A stretch of 64,000 nt of DNA from Halovenus carboxidivorans (GTDB lineage Archaea; Halobacteriota; Halobacteria; Halobacteriales; Haloarculaceae). The translations under genes and the position numbers were made by a program. Location of the stretch: positions 226,138 through 290,137 of the forward strand of contig NZ_WUUT01000004.1 of NCBI RefSeq assembly GCF_009831575.1, read 5' to 3'. The notes beneath the pieces are model-generated. The model made no database searches, was not told where the DNA came from, and worked only from the letters and a program-made list of their open reading frames with translations. Every line of letters begins with the position of its first letter. Position 1 is the first letter of the stretch. Positions 42,568 to 50,278 of the stretch are shown in pieces.

Positions 42568-42782
42568 CGAGCGCTTGTGTTGTGCGCCGGTTCCGAGTCG
42601 GCTTCGAGGGCTCCGTATCATCACACGCGGGGACGCCCGCTGGCGCGAGACCTTCGCAGAGTGGTGGGGGGAGTGGTACCACTATTGCTCTCGCCGGCGG
42701 AAATCGCCACACGTCGGCCAACCGACCCTGTGGTACCACACCCCCGAAAAGTGGTACCACTCACGGAGGTGTCCCGGCGTGA
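42564..42782 (+). CDS. Hypothetical 72-aa protein over a palindrome cluster
   Basis: GTG at 42564 overlaps the previous stop (GTGA), preceded by the Shine-Dalgarno-like ggaggtgagcaggc. Codons end at 42782. The product (MTSACVVRRFRVGFEGSVSS onwards) is Gly/Ser/Pro-rich and little like a folded protein, and a second frame over the same DNA is also open and reads EWYHYCSRRRK. So the coupling signal is good but the product is doubtful; the DNA may be chiefly regulatory. Confidence 0.4.
   Translation: MTSACVVRRFRVGFEGSVSSHAGTPAGARPSQSGGGSGTTIALAGGNRHTSANRPCGTTPPKSGTTHGGVPA
42672..42761. promoter_or_regulatory. Cluster of three GTGGTACCAC palindromes
   Basis: Perfect 10-bp palindromes at 42673-42682, 42730-42739 and 42751-42760. 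The first and third extend to AGTGGTACCACT. Start-to-start spacings are 57 and 21 bp. Half-sites GTGGTA and TACCAC reappear with a 5-nt gap at 51497-51513 upstream of the structural operon. They may be binding sites for an element-encoded regulator or an origin-binding protein. Confidence 0.55.
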
Positions 42783-42904
42783 CGCTTGCCGAGTTCGGCT
42801 ACTGCGAACGATGCGACGCACGCCGTGAACTCGTCCCCGTCGCTGGCGGTGACGCGCTCGCCTGCTGTCGGTGTGACGCAATCGTTGGAGGTGACGATGA
42901 GTAA
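42779..42904 (+). CDS. 41-aa zinc-ribbon protein
   Basis: GTG at 42779 overlaps the preceding stop. MTLAEFGYCERCDARRELVP, then ALACCRCDAIVGGDDE; the CERC and CCRC pairs make a minimal zinc ribbon. It ends inside the start of the next gene, continuing the chain of overlapping small genes. Confidence 0.65.
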   Translation: MTLAEFGYCERCDARRELVPVAGGDALACCRCDAIVGGDDE

Positions 42905-43331
42905 TCAGCTCCCTCACAGCGAAGACGGTGGTCAGAAACAGGTGAAGGTTCGCGCCGACGAGGAACTCGTCGAGCGCTTCGACGCTCACGTCGAGCAGTC
43001 CGAGCAGTACAGCAGTCGCGCCGAAGCGCTCCGGGCGGCGATGAAACGATCACTCAGCCAAGCCGACGGCACCGACGCCCCGCGGGTGGCCCCGACTGAC
43101 GACGACATGCTCCGGGAAGGGTACATGACACTGGTCGCGATCGCCAACTCGGACGGCCTCATCCCGCACGACCTCGCTGTGGCGGAACTCTCGACGACAC
43201 TCGGCAAGTCCGAAAAAGTCGTCGAGCGAGCGGTGCTCGGAAAACTCCGCCGGCGCGGGTACCTCCGACAGCAGACGAATTTCGACACCAGCAACCGAAG
43301 CTGGAAATTGCGAGGTGCCGACGATGCGTAA
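42897..43331 (+). CDS. Ribbon-helix-helix plus winged-helix DNA-binding protein
   Basis: 144 aa from ATG 42897. The N-terminal KQVKVRADEELVERFDAHVE and SRAEALRAAMKRSL form a CopG/MetJ-type ribbon-helix-helix. The C-terminal HDLAVAELSTTLGKSEKVVE and LGKLRRRGYLRQQTNF resemble a small winged helix. The two-domain layout suits a plasmid- or virus-encoded regulator. It is a good candidate to bind the neighbouring GTGGTACCAC palindromes (inference only). Confidence 0.75.
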   Translation: MSNQLPHSEDGGQKQVKVRADEELVERFDAHVEQSEQYSSRAEALRAAMKRSLSQADGTDAPRVAPTDDDMLREGYMTLVAIANSDGLIPHDLAVAELSTTLGKSEKVVERAVLGKLRRRGYLRQQTNFDTSNRSWKLRGADDA

Positions 43332-43467
43332 CGCCGACACCGTTGGAATGACGCGAGTTCGGGCGCGAGCTGTCAAGCATCTCACCGACCCAGCACAACT
43401 GCACCTGAGTCGGCGTCACTGGGGGACCGAGACCCCCCACCCGCACGCGGGGGGTGGTCAGGCGTGA
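43324..43467 (+). CDS. 47-aa small protein ending in TPHPHAGGGQA
   Basis: ATG 43324 overlaps the end of the RHH gene; TGA at 43465-43467 overlaps the next GTG. The first part (MRNADTVGMTRVRARAVKHL) is basic and the tail TPHPHAGGGQA is encoded by the hairpin repeat. The same tail type ends two other small proteins of this element. The peptide itself may be secondary to the RNA structure it carries. Confidence 0.5.
   Translation: MRNADTVGMTRVRARAVKHLTDPAQLHLSRRHWGTETPHPHAGGGQA
43433..43457 (+). repeat. SD-overlapping hairpin repeat, copy 1
   Basis: ccccccac-ccgcacgcgg-ggggtgg type imperfect inverted repeat. The 3' arm GGGTGG is the ribosome-binding sequence for the GTG at 43464, with exactly 6 nt between. 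Copies 2 (55884) and 3 (57703) share this spacing. Confidence 0.6.
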
Positions 43468-43943
43468 GTTTGGACTCGTTGCACCCGAAGCGAACTGGGA
43501 GTTCGGTCGAAGCCGCCGTGATCGAGCGCGAGCCCGCGCTTGCCCCCGTCGACGACCGCGAAGCGGAGTGGCACGACGCCGAGACGGTCGAGGTGCTGGC
43601 CCCACGGCCGAACCGTCCGCTCGGTGGTGTCTGTCTCGTCGAGCCTGAGACGCCCGTCGAAATCAAAGGCTGCATTCCTGAGCAGAGCAACGGCGACGGC
43701 CAGACGCCCGGCCGGTGGTACATCAAGCGAGTGAGCCACGACCAACTCGTCGACGCCGGCGCGTTCTACTATCTGACAGTGTACGCTCCGCTGCCGGAGA
43801 CGCCGCTCATCGCCAGCATGGTTGTCCCGGCCGCGACGGTCGGCGATCTGCTCGACGGGAGTTGGTACGACAACGGACGGCGTGAGGTGGCGAAACTCGG
43901 CTGGCCGAGGATTTTCGACCGTGAGGTGGTCCGTCGTGATTGA
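43464..43943 (+). CDS. Putative PD-(D/E)XK-fold nuclease-like protein
   Basis: 159 aa. PVEIKGCIPEQSN has the V-E-I-K core of PD-(D/E)XK nucleases. A Glu upstream (SSVEAAVIERE) and the aromatic GRWYIKRVSHDQLVDAGAFY, then YLTVY follow in the order seen in the protein at 45047. The two look like diverged relatives. Candidate roles: Holliday-junction or nicking activity in replication, or modification-dependent cleavage. Activity is inferred from motif only. Confidence 0.55.
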   Translation: MSLDSLHPKRTGSSVEAAVIEREPALAPVDDREAEWHDAETVEVLAPRPNRPLGGVCLVEPETPVEIKGCIPEQSNGDGQTPGRWYIKRVSHDQLVDAGAFYYLTVYAPLPETPLIASMVVPAATVGDLLDGSWYDNGRREVAKLGWPRIFDREVVRRD

Positions 43944-44031
43944 ACCGTTACTGGTGTACTCCAGCACGGCGCTGTTCTGGTATCTACACATCTGTTATTA
44001 CTGGGATTCGGTAGACCGTAATCTCACTTAG
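43936..44031 (+). CDS. 31-aa hydrophobic peptide (tentative)
   Basis: GTG at 43936 overlaps the previous gene by 8 nt. The product MIEPLLVYSSTALFWYLHIC, then YYWDSVDRNLT is hydrophobic. It is supported only by coupling and composition. Confidence 0.25.
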   Translation: MIEPLLVYSSTALFWYLHICYYWDSVDRNLT

Positions 44032-44350
44032 GCGTACTTTCTATGACTCTTCACCGAAGATAATAATCTCCAAGAGGTCCGTTTTGGAACTGGTAGATAG
44101 AGATGGGCAAGATTGAGAGTGTGAATACAGCAAACGGACCGAATTTGTTCTGAGCGAACCACGCTAAATCAATTCCTCAGCAAAATACATACTGAATGAT
44201 GGGATCAACCGCATGCACTGAGGCCCCTAAAATGGCCAAGATTCAGTAATAATCGGCTTGAGTTCCCCCCAGCACCAGATATTCGAGGACAAGTGGGTCT
44301 AAGAAACATGGACTGATTTTGGCAAGCAACCAAATCCAGCCTAAAAGCTA
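44032..44350. other. AT-rich noncoding region with 9-bp inverted repeat
   Basis: No credible gene. GGTCCGTTT (44076-44084) and AAACGGACC (44132-44140) form a dyad with a 47-nt spacer. The base composition is much richer in A/T than the flanking operon. It follows the left operon and faces the end of a minus-strand gene, so termination, or an origin-like role for the excised circle, are both possible. Confidence 0.4.
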
Positions 44351-44941
44351 CTAAAGACTGCCCTTAATTACTCCACCAACTCCTCCGCCGATGACAGGAT
44401 ATGCGATTCCGACTATGAGCACTGCGTTGGTGAGTGGAAGCTGGTAGGTTAGTCCTTGAGCCGAGATTTTGAAAAACAGAGCACCACCTACTGCCAAGAT
44501 ACCGTAGCCAACAACAAGTGCAGTACCAGCAACCAGACCAGAACGGGCAGAGGTTGCTGAAGCCCGCTGTGCAAGTATTATTCCAAAAATAATGAGAACG
44601 ACAGCTGGAATCGCATTATAAATTAGTGGATTACCGGCACCTATTTCGCGGAGGGCATTAACCGTGATTTGTGAACCATCTCGGCCGGTAATCTGGATTG
44701 GAACTGTTTGCGCGTTATAATAAATCCAGCCAATCGTGTTAATTAGGAGTTCAGAGTTCGTTCCTGTCCCGGGTTCAAATTGATAGATGTTCTGAAGCTC
44801 ATTCCCAGTTTCTGGCTGTGTAGTCAAGAGGTATACCAGAGTAACAATAAAGCCGACAATATATGCTGCCACGCCATAAATCAGGCCGCCGACGACGGGA
44901 ATGGATGTGCTTTCGTTACCTTTAGGCTCATAACTTGCCAT
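44351..44941 (-). CDS. Polytopic membrane protein (196 aa)
   Basis: Four to five predicted helices: about 17-40 (VGGLIYGVAAYIVGFIVTLV), 108-125, 137-160 and 170-192. An extracytoplasmic loop lies between the first two. The family is not certain, though it resembles haloarchaeal DUF-type membrane proteins found near proviruses. Its A/T-rich codon use differs from the virus genes on both sides, so it is probably separately acquired cargo. The AT-rich sequence at 44942-45046 gives it its own promoter. Confidence 0.72.
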   Translation of the reverse strand: MASYEPKGNESTSIPVVGGLIYGVAAYIVGFIVTLVYLLTTQPETGNELQNIYQFEPGTGTNSELLINTIGWIYYNAQTVPIQITGRDGSQITVNALREIGAGNPLIYNAIPAVVLIIFGIILAQRASATSARSGLVAGTALVVGYGILAVGGALFFKISAQGLTYQLPLTNAVLIVGIAYPVIGGGVGGVIKGSL

Positions 44942-45046
44942 ATCTGAATTATAAATAAGAACTTTTACTAAAGTTTTTTCATACCAAATTAGAATAGTAA
45001 TTTAACTTTACCTTCAGATAGTTTTTACAGGGGGTAGGGCAGGGAC

Positions 45047-45454
45047 TCAGTTGAACACTTGCCGCGCCGGAAGTTCTGCCTGTTCGGAGCCACGTGGGGC
45101 GGTGTCGCCGTACCAGTTGATATTCAACGAGTCGGCGCGAACGCTCTGCGCATCTTGAACGGCAACCCCCTCGGAGCGCAAATAGTAGGCGACGAACACA
45201 TAGTACCCGCCCGCGCGGTTTAGCGCGTCGTGCTGGTCCCGCCAGATCTTGAACCGTGTCTGATTCGCCCGGCCACCTTTCCGGTTCAGTGCCACGGCTT
45301 TGATTTCGACCGGCTGGCCGTTTTCGGGAACGACAGCGTCCATGCGTGCGCCGTTCACAGGTTCGTATGAGCGTTCCAGCCCGTAGTGGTCGAGTACCCA
45401 GTCTTCGACCTTCGCGCCGTAGAAGCCCGGCGCGCGTCTGTTCTCGACGGTCAC
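45047..45454 (-). CDS. PD-(D/E)XK nuclease-like protein, Holliday-junction-resolvase type
   Basis: 135 aa. GFYGAKVEDWVLDHYGLERS carries a helix-1 Glu. ARMDAVVPENGQPVEIKAVA gives the D...(V)EIK core, and TRFKIWRDQHDALNRAGGYY, then VFVAYY completes the fold. This matches small nucleases of Hjc-like architecture. GTG at 45454 overlaps the preceding stop by 4 bp. It is the last gene of the structural operon. The 43464 protein is a distant parallel. Confidence 0.65.
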   Translation of the reverse strand: MTVENRRAPGFYGAKVEDWVLDHYGLERSYEPVNGARMDAVVPENGQPVEIKAVALNRKGGRANQTRFKIWRDQHDALNRAGGYYVFVAYYLRSEGVAVQDAQSVRADSLNINWYGDTAPRGSEQAELPARQVFN

Positions 45455-45585
45455 TGTAGCGGCCCCCGGAGCCAGTCTATCGGCACCGCGCGGATCAGTG
45501 CGTCAAGGAGATCGACGCCGGTCTGTACGTCCAGCCATGCCGCGACAATCAACGCGGCGATCGCCACGAGGAGAACTCGTTTCAT
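45451..45585 (-). CDS. Small single-span membrane protein
   Basis: 44 aa from ATG 45585: MKRVLLVAIAALIVAAWLDV, then QTGVDLLDALIRAVPIDWLR. A short basic N-terminus precedes one transmembrane helix and an amphipathic tail. An in-frame ATG at 45660 would add MEKEKMAALLGAVELAHPHK; the basic-hydrophobic start is preferred but not proven. Overlaps the nuclease-like gene by 4 bp. Confidence 0.55.
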   Translation of the reverse strand: MKRVLLVAIAALIVAAWLDVQTGVDLLDALIRAVPIDWLRGPLQ

Positions 45586-45789
45586 CGTTGTGTGTTGTGT
45601 TTTGTGTGGGTGCGCCAGCTCGACAGCGCCCAGCAGCGCAGCCATTTTTTCTTTTTCCATCCCGATTTGCCCCGCCGCGGGACCCGATTGCTGACCAATC
45701 CACGACCCCGCCTCACGCACGTATTAAAATTGTATTCGCGGGGGGGCTGTGGATGGATGGATAGCGCTGTCGTTGCGCTGTCTGTTAGT

Positions 45790-46872
45790 TTACTCATCGT
45801 CAACCTCCACGAAGTCGTGTTCTCCATCTTTCCATTCCTGGACGCGATCGCCGACCCACGACGACGAGTAGCCGACTGCATCGGCGGCGTCATCGTAGGT
45901 GAGCCCTTGGTCTTGTGTGAGTACGATCGCCGACTGAATGGACGCCTTCTTGTCTGCAGAGAGGCCGCTGTCGTCGCTGTCGTCGTCGCTATCGTAATCC
46001 TCGCTCACCTCGAAGTCTGAAGCCTGATACTCGTCGTAGGTCTCTGCGGTGTCCGTGAGGCCCTGATACGTGGCGAGTTCGTCCCACTCGTCTTTGCCGC
46101 CCTCGCTTTCGAGAATCCGGGCTTTGTCCGGGCGGGTCTTGTCAGGCTTCTCGACGGCGAAACTCGCGACGCGACGAATTTCCTTGGCGGTCTTCGTGCG
46201 GGTGTGCGCGACCGAGAGCACGCTCCCGCGTTTGGCGTACTCGCCGTGTTCTTCCTGGCGCTTGCGGATGAACAGCAGTGAGTCACTGAAGGCTTCGGCT
46301 TTCTTCGAGCCTGTCCCGAACCCAGAGAGTTCCTGGGCTACTTCGTCGAGGACGGCCAGCACCGGCCCCTGATACGAGGCCATCGTTTCGAGCATTTCTT
46401 CATCACTATAGAACTGAGCGTCAGCGCCGTCCCAGTCGACGTTTGCGATGACCTTCCCGCCGGTGACCGCACGCCAGACGTTCGCCGTATCGAGGACGAG
46501 CGATGTCTTCCCGCTGCCGGGCGAGCCGAAGACGAGCCCGACCGCGCCCTCGTGGGTGAGTCGGTCGGCCACCTCGACGAAGAACCGCTCTTTCTTTTCT
46601 GATTGGTTCGTGAGCCCGGTCGCCGTTTTCATCTGGGAGACGTTGCCCGCTCGCACGGACTCGTCGATTGTCTCCGTCGCGGCGTTCGCGATGATCTCCT
46701 GGCCGACCCGTGTCTCTTCGACCGATTCGGTGAGCACGGTATCGAGGTGGTTTAGCAGTTGGAGTGTATCGCGATCGTCGATCAGGCCGGCGTAGCCGCG
46801 GACGTGCTCGTCGGGCTCGTCGCGGAGTGTAGTTGCCAGTTCGGCCGCCGCGTATGCACTCCCGTCACTCAT
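45790..46872 (-). CDS. VP8-like P-loop ATPase of the provirus
   Basis: 360 aa. Walker A is GSPGSGKT (116-123), Walker B VLAVLDEV (171-178). The C-terminal ADKKASIQSAIVLTQDQGLT, then YDDAADAVGYSSSWVGDRVQ is an HTH-like end after an Asp/Ser linker. Position at the 3' end of the spike block and size match pleolipovirus VP8, a putative packaging or assembly NTPase associated with the virion membrane. It overlaps the previous gene by 4 bp. Confidence 0.8.
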   Translation of the reverse strand: MSDGSAYAAAELATTLRDEPDEHVRGYAGLIDDRDTLQLLNHLDTVLTESVEETRVGQEIIANAATETIDESVRAGNVSQMKTATGLTNQSEKKERFFVEVADRLTHEGAVGLVFGSPGSGKTSLVLDTANVWRAVTGGKVIANVDWDGADAQFYSDEEMLETMASYQGPVLAVLDEVAQELSGFGTGSKKAEAFSDSLLFIRKRQEEHGEYAKRGSVLSVAHTRTKTAKEIRRVASFAVEKPDKTRPDKARILESEGGKDEWDELATYQGLTDTAETYDEYQASDFEVSEDYDSDDDSDDSGLSADKKASIQSAIVLTQDQGLTYDDAADAVGYSSSWVGDRVQEWKDGEHDFVEVDDE

Positions 46873-47720
46873 TGGTGTGCCCTCAGTGGATCTTCCTCGA
46901 AGTCGACCCCGGAGAGATCGACCATCGGTTCGTCGCGCCAGTGCTCGTCGGCTTTGTCCCCGTTCTTTTTCTCGTCGGTTTCACCCCCACCCGCGTGCGG
47001 GTGCAGGTCGTCGGGGAGTGCGTCGTCGAGAATCTGGGAGATCGTCGCCTCGCCCATGTCAGCGTCGACGGTCGCCTCGTCGATTGCCGTGTTGAGTTCC
47101 TGGGCGCGCTGGCGGTCGAGCTGGCGTGTGATCCCGCGGATACGCCGGCGCATCTCGCGGGCTTTCGCGGCTTCGGGTTCGAGATCCTGCCGGAGTTCGC
47201 GCACGGCGGCGAGTGCGTCGTCGACGCTTCGTTCTTCGGCGAACTCACTGGCGGGTGCGGATTCCCGCCAGTTGGCGACCGCGTGATTGCTGTCGGGGTC
47301 GTAATCGCGGCACTCGTAGATCCGGCGGTGGGACTGAGACCACTCGAAGAGCGTGCCGTCGACGGTCATCTCCGCCCACGTGTCTTCGGAAACCTCCCAG
47401 ATCGCCCCGCCAGTGCCGTCGTCGACCGTGTAGGAGACGAGCAGGATCCCGTCTTCCTCGGGGATGAGGTCGGCGACCTTGTCTGCACCCACGTAGGCCG
47501 CGGCCGTCGCGGAGAGGGTGATCGCCAGCGCGTAGGGCCACCAGTTCGGGATTGCGAGGTTGATGATGCCCGCCCACTGGAGCAGTACGACGAGCAAGCC
47601 GAACAGCAGCAGCAGTCGGGAGTTCTCGTCGGCGAACGTGCGCAGGCCAGCGAGTCGGTCGAGTGTGCGTCGTTCCAAGTTGGAGCTGATCTCTTTGGCG
47701 CGTTGGGTGGTGTCGCTCAT
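46869..47720 (-). CDS. Pleolipovirus ORF7-like membrane-anchored protein
   Basis: 283 aa. Two adjacent transmembrane helices (about 35-55 and 62-82; SRLLLLFGLLVVLLQWAGII) follow a basic N-terminus. A soluble domain then leads into a helical coiled-coil-like region (VRELRQDLEPEAAKAREMRR, then RIRGITRQLDRQRAQ). Residues near 240 read HPHAGGGE, encoded by a copy of the hairpin repeat. Position between the ORF6-like gene and the ATPase, with 4-bp overlaps both sides, supports a virion or assembly role. Confidence 0.68.
   Translation of the reverse strand: MSDTTQRAKEISSNLERRTLDRLAGLRTFADENSRLLLLFGLLVVLLQWAGIINLAIPNWWPYALAITLSATAAAYVGADKVADLIPEEDGILLVSYTVDDGTGGAIWEVSEDTWAEMTVDGTLFEWSQSHRRIYECRDYDPDSNHAVANWRESAPASEFAEERSVDDALAAVRELRQDLEPEAAKAREMRRRIRGITRQLDRQRAQELNTAIDEATVDADMGEATISQILDDALPDDLHPHAGGGETDEKKNGDKADEHWRDEPMVDLSGVDFEEDPLRAHQ
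46982..47007 (-). repeat. Hairpin repeat, copy 4 (inside a gene)
   Basis: On the minus strand: ctgcacccgcacgcgggtgg type. Core CCCGCACGCGGG as in copies 1-3. It lies within the 283-aa gene and encodes HPHAGGGE, with no start codon at 6 nt, so its role differs from copies 1-3. Confidence 0.5.
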
Positions 47721-48286
47721 GCGAGTCGATCCACCTCCTGCTCTTCCTCGTGTTTCCGCCTGAGCACAAACACAAAGGTCAGTGCGGCCGCGCCGGCGGC
47801 AGCTATTCCAGCCCCAAGGATTGCATTTCGCTGTGGAATGAGTGTGTCCGGCTCGGACGGTTTGCCCGCCTGGAGGACCAGCGCTTCGTTCATTTCTGTG
47901 CCCTGGGGCGTGGTGACGAGGACGGCCGCGGTGCCGCCGGTACGCGTCTCAGCGTCGATCGTGAGTTTCGTGCGTTCGTTCGGCAAGAGTCGTTGAGTCT
48001 GGAAGGAGATTGAGGTAGTGCCCTCGCTGTCGAGTTCGATCATTTCGGTAAGTGTAATCGTCTCGGGGGTGGGGCCGCGCCAGGTCGCCTCGATGGTCAT
48101 GGTGCCATCGCTGTAGCTGTAGGAATGGATCACGAGATCGCCGAGCTGGTCGGCAACTTCGGTGCTGGGTTCGTTGGGTGCGGTGGCGTTCTGGGCGGTG
48201 TCGGTCTGGGCGAGTGCTGGTGCGGGGACGGCCAGCAGTGCGAGCGCACACACACAAGCCAGCGCGGTGAGTCTGTATCCCGTCAT
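47717..48286 (-). CDS. Pleolipovirus ORF6-like secreted, C-terminally anchored protein
   Basis: 189 aa. A signal peptide (MTGYRLTALACVCALALLAV, then PAPALAQT) is followed by a beta-rich exterior domain (DLVIHSYSYSDGTMTIEATW, TETITLTEM) and a single C-terminal helix (about 155-175) with a charged KHEEEQEVD tail. It sits directly downstream of the spike gene, 2 bp apart, and is probably a surface partner. Confidence 0.68.
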   Translation of the reverse strand: MTGYRLTALACVCALALLAVPAPALAQTDTAQNATAPNEPSTEVADQLGDLVIHSYSYSDGTMTIEATWRGPTPETITLTEMIELDSEGTTSISFQTQRLLPNERTKLTIDAETRTGGTAAVLVTTPQGTEMNEALVLQAGKPSEPDTLIPQRNAILGAGIAAAGAAALTFVFVLRRKHEEEQEVDRLA

Positions 48287-48288
48287 TG

Positions 48289-49926
48289 TTACCCGGTTAG
48301 CACCCTCACGCCGAGTATCGCAGCAACACCAAGCACGAGTATCTGTGTGAGGCTCTTGCCGGGAACCCCTGGCACAACTCCGTCGAAGGGATTGCCGACG
48401 AGATTGCCAAGCGCGTTAGCAATCCCCTGTACAAACCCTGTGCCTGCAGATTTGCCACTTGTAACTACTGTCGTCCTCTGTAACTTCTGCAACTTGTCAA
48501 TCTGCTCTTGGAGTCGCTGAGTCCGGTTTTGCAACTCAGTCGTGTTGCTCACCGAGTAATCTCGGGTTTCGGTGGTGATGTTCACACTGCCTACGTCCTC
48601 GCCATTCTCGTTGTAGACGTTCTGAATCTCAAACCGTCCGTCAAGTTGCTGATAGCCACCCTCAATCAGCGCGACCGTCTGGCTCCCTTCGAGATTATTG
48701 GTCTCGTACGTTCGGTTGACCTCCCAATCACCGGTCGGAGGTTCGTTCGTTGACGCCAGCAATCCATTCAGTGTTCGATTAGCCCCGAAATCTGTTCCTG
48801 AAGTGTCGCTATATGGCCTGTATCGAATATCCATGTAGCTGGCATTATCCGGCGTAGCCATTCCGGATGCCTCTAAGAATGCTGATACTTCATCGAAACT
48901 TCCTCCCTTTGGGTTGACTTCCGCGATGAAGTTGTTGATCTGATTGACTTGTGATAAGACTTGTTCGGGATCCAGTTTCCCACTCTCAAACTTGGCGTAT
49001 GTGTTCTCAACATACGAATTTATATCGTTTAGCACTTCCTGTTTCGTTGACTCTAACTTTTCATATTCATCCCAAATTGGGCCGTAGATGTAGACTTGCT
49101 GAGGCCCATTATCCGGAGATGGTGGTCGTGCGACTGTTTGGAATGGTCCATCTATCGCAATCTCAGTCTTCTGAGCGCCCGTGAGGGAGTGCTGGATCTC
49201 ACTAATCGGGTCGAACCAGAACGGTTCGGAATCACTCACACCGTCCTTGTCTTTCCAGTTCACTCGGAGTTTGACCTGTTGGACAGTGAGGGATTTGTTG
49301 AGTTGCTGAAATTCAACTGTACGCGTCCTGAGACCCTTGTAATTCACTCCTTGGACAGTAGATGCATCTTTGGGATTTGCCATCGTCTTAGGAGCGTAGA
49401 TTGCTTCTGGGGCAGTGCTGTGGATATTATCCTGTGCTACGACGTACTGATTCCAGAAGTCCAAGTAATTGAACTGTTTAGTTTCATAGTATTCAGTTAC
49501 AGAAGTCTTTGCCTTTGATAGCGCAACTGCCTTGCTGGATCCGTTAACAATTGCTTTGTAGATCTCCCGTTCGGCAATCAAAAATGCGACATCTTTCGTA
49601 TCTTTCGCGTAGTTGCCAATAATATCCAAGACAGTTTTCCGAGCAGCCACTTTACTGACTGCTTTTTGATATGCTTGGAGATGATCAAGATTCTTCTCAA
49701 CACCAGTGTTGAACTGGATGTCACACGGTCGATTTTGAGTCAGATAAACATTCATTGAGCAAACGATTTGTCCGCCTGACTGCGCTTTCGCTTCCTGAAC
49801 AGGCGAAAGCTCGCTGGTCCCGTCCGTTGTCGGATGTGGGACCGCCAGTGGTAATCCTACGGTAGTCAGCATGATCAACCCGACCAGCAGCAGCGCGAAC
49901 AACTGACTTCGTGCTGAGTCAGACAT
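48289..49926 (-). CDS. Spike (VP4-like) glycoprotein of the provirus
   Basis: 545 aa from ATG 49926, with the ribosome-binding site GGAGG 6 nt upstream deciding the start. An N-terminal signal (QLFALLLVGLIMLTTVGLPL) precedes a large ectodomain with N-glycosylation sequons (NGSS, NRT) and two Cys near residue 60-80. A heptad-like RTQRLQEQIDKLQKLQ (about 468-484), a Gly-rich hydrophobic segment (about 496-523) and a terminal membrane anchor (about 527-543) follow. This is the receptor-binding and membrane-fusion spike architecture of pleolipoviruses. Its lower GC suggests faster evolution. Confidence 0.78.
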   Translation of the reverse strand: MSDSARSQLFALLLVGLIMLTTVGLPLAVPHPTTDGTSELSPVQEAKAQSGGQIVCSMNVYLTQNRPCDIQFNTGVEKNLDHLQAYQKAVSKVAARKTVLDIIGNYAKDTKDVAFLIAEREIYKAIVNGSSKAVALSKAKTSVTEYYETKQFNYLDFWNQYVVAQDNIHSTAPEAIYAPKTMANPKDASTVQGVNYKGLRTRTVEFQQLNKSLTVQQVKLRVNWKDKDGVSDSEPFWFDPISEIQHSLTGAQKTEIAIDGPFQTVARPPSPDNGPQQVYIYGPIWDEYEKLESTKQEVLNDINSYVENTYAKFESGKLDPEQVLSQVNQINNFIAEVNPKGGSFDEVSAFLEASGMATPDNASYMDIRYRPYSDTSGTDFGANRTLNGLLASTNEPPTGDWEVNRTYETNNLEGSQTVALIEGGYQQLDGRFEIQNVYNENGEDVGSVNITTETRDYSVSNTTELQNRTQRLQEQIDKLQKLQRTTVVTSGKSAGTGFVQGIANALGNLVGNPFDGVVPGVPGKSLTQILVLGVAAILGVRVLTG

Positions 49927-50023
49927 CACGGTCCTCCCTAATAAGATACGCTCCGCCGAGCACGCCACGGCGGGGGATCGTTCGTTGGTCGTCCAGTTCG
50001 GTCGTCTGTTGGGATTTGGTCAT
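49919..50023 (-). CDS. 34-aa ORF coupled to the spike gene (tentative)
   Basis: ATG 50023 to TGA 49919: MTKSQQTTELDDQRTIPRRG, then VLGGAYLIREDRDV. Its end overlaps the spike start by 8 nt, and the hairpin repeat copy 6 lies just upstream. A coupling leader peptide is plausible; the product is unrecognised. Confidence 0.35.
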   Translation of the reverse strand: MTKSQQTTELDDQRTIPRRGVLGGAYLIREDRDV

Positions 50024-50033
50024 ATGTTGAGTA

Positions 50034-50059
50034 ATCCCCCGCATTCGGGTGGGGGGGTG
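50034..50059 (-). repeat. Hairpin repeat, copy 6 (variant loop)
   Basis: cccccgcattcgggtgggggg on the plus strand; on the minus strand the core is CCCGAATGCGGG. It lies between the 70-aa gene and the ORF coupled to the spike. Stem kept, loop changed (AATG for CACG). Confidence 0.5.
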
Positions 50060-50065
50060 AATCCG

Positions 50066-50278
50066 TTAGTCGTCCACTTGATACACGTAGGCGTTGATCG
50101 TCACGCCGGCCGCGACGAGAGCTGCCAGCCCGACCGAGACCGAATCGATGGCGGCGGTCGTGGTGCCGGTGATGTTCGGGATCTGGTCAGTGATCGAGCT
50201 GGCGTGTAGCCACTCGTGGCCGACAACGATGACGATCGCCGAGATTACAGCAAGGTACGACGCCTCTTTGTCGATCAT
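50066..50278 (-). CDS. Small two-helix membrane protein (70 aa)
   Basis: ATG 50278 overlaps the previous TGA (ATGA); another ATG is 6 nt upstream. MIDKEASYLAVISAIVIVVG and TAAIDSVSVGLAALVAAGVT are two hydrophobic helices around an extracytoplasmic loop with sequon NIT. No named family; position in the structural operon suggests a virion membrane or assembly component. Confidence 0.6.
   Translation of the reverse strand: MIDKEASYLAVISAIVIVVGHEWLHASSITDQIPNITGTTTAAIDSVSVGLAALVAAGVTINAYVYQVDD

Noticed and set aside
42564..42778. The alternative frame reading EWYHYCSRRRK over the palindrome cluster as a separate gene
   Set aside because: Two frames are open over the same DNA; only the one starting at the overlapped GTG has a coupling signal, and even that is weak.
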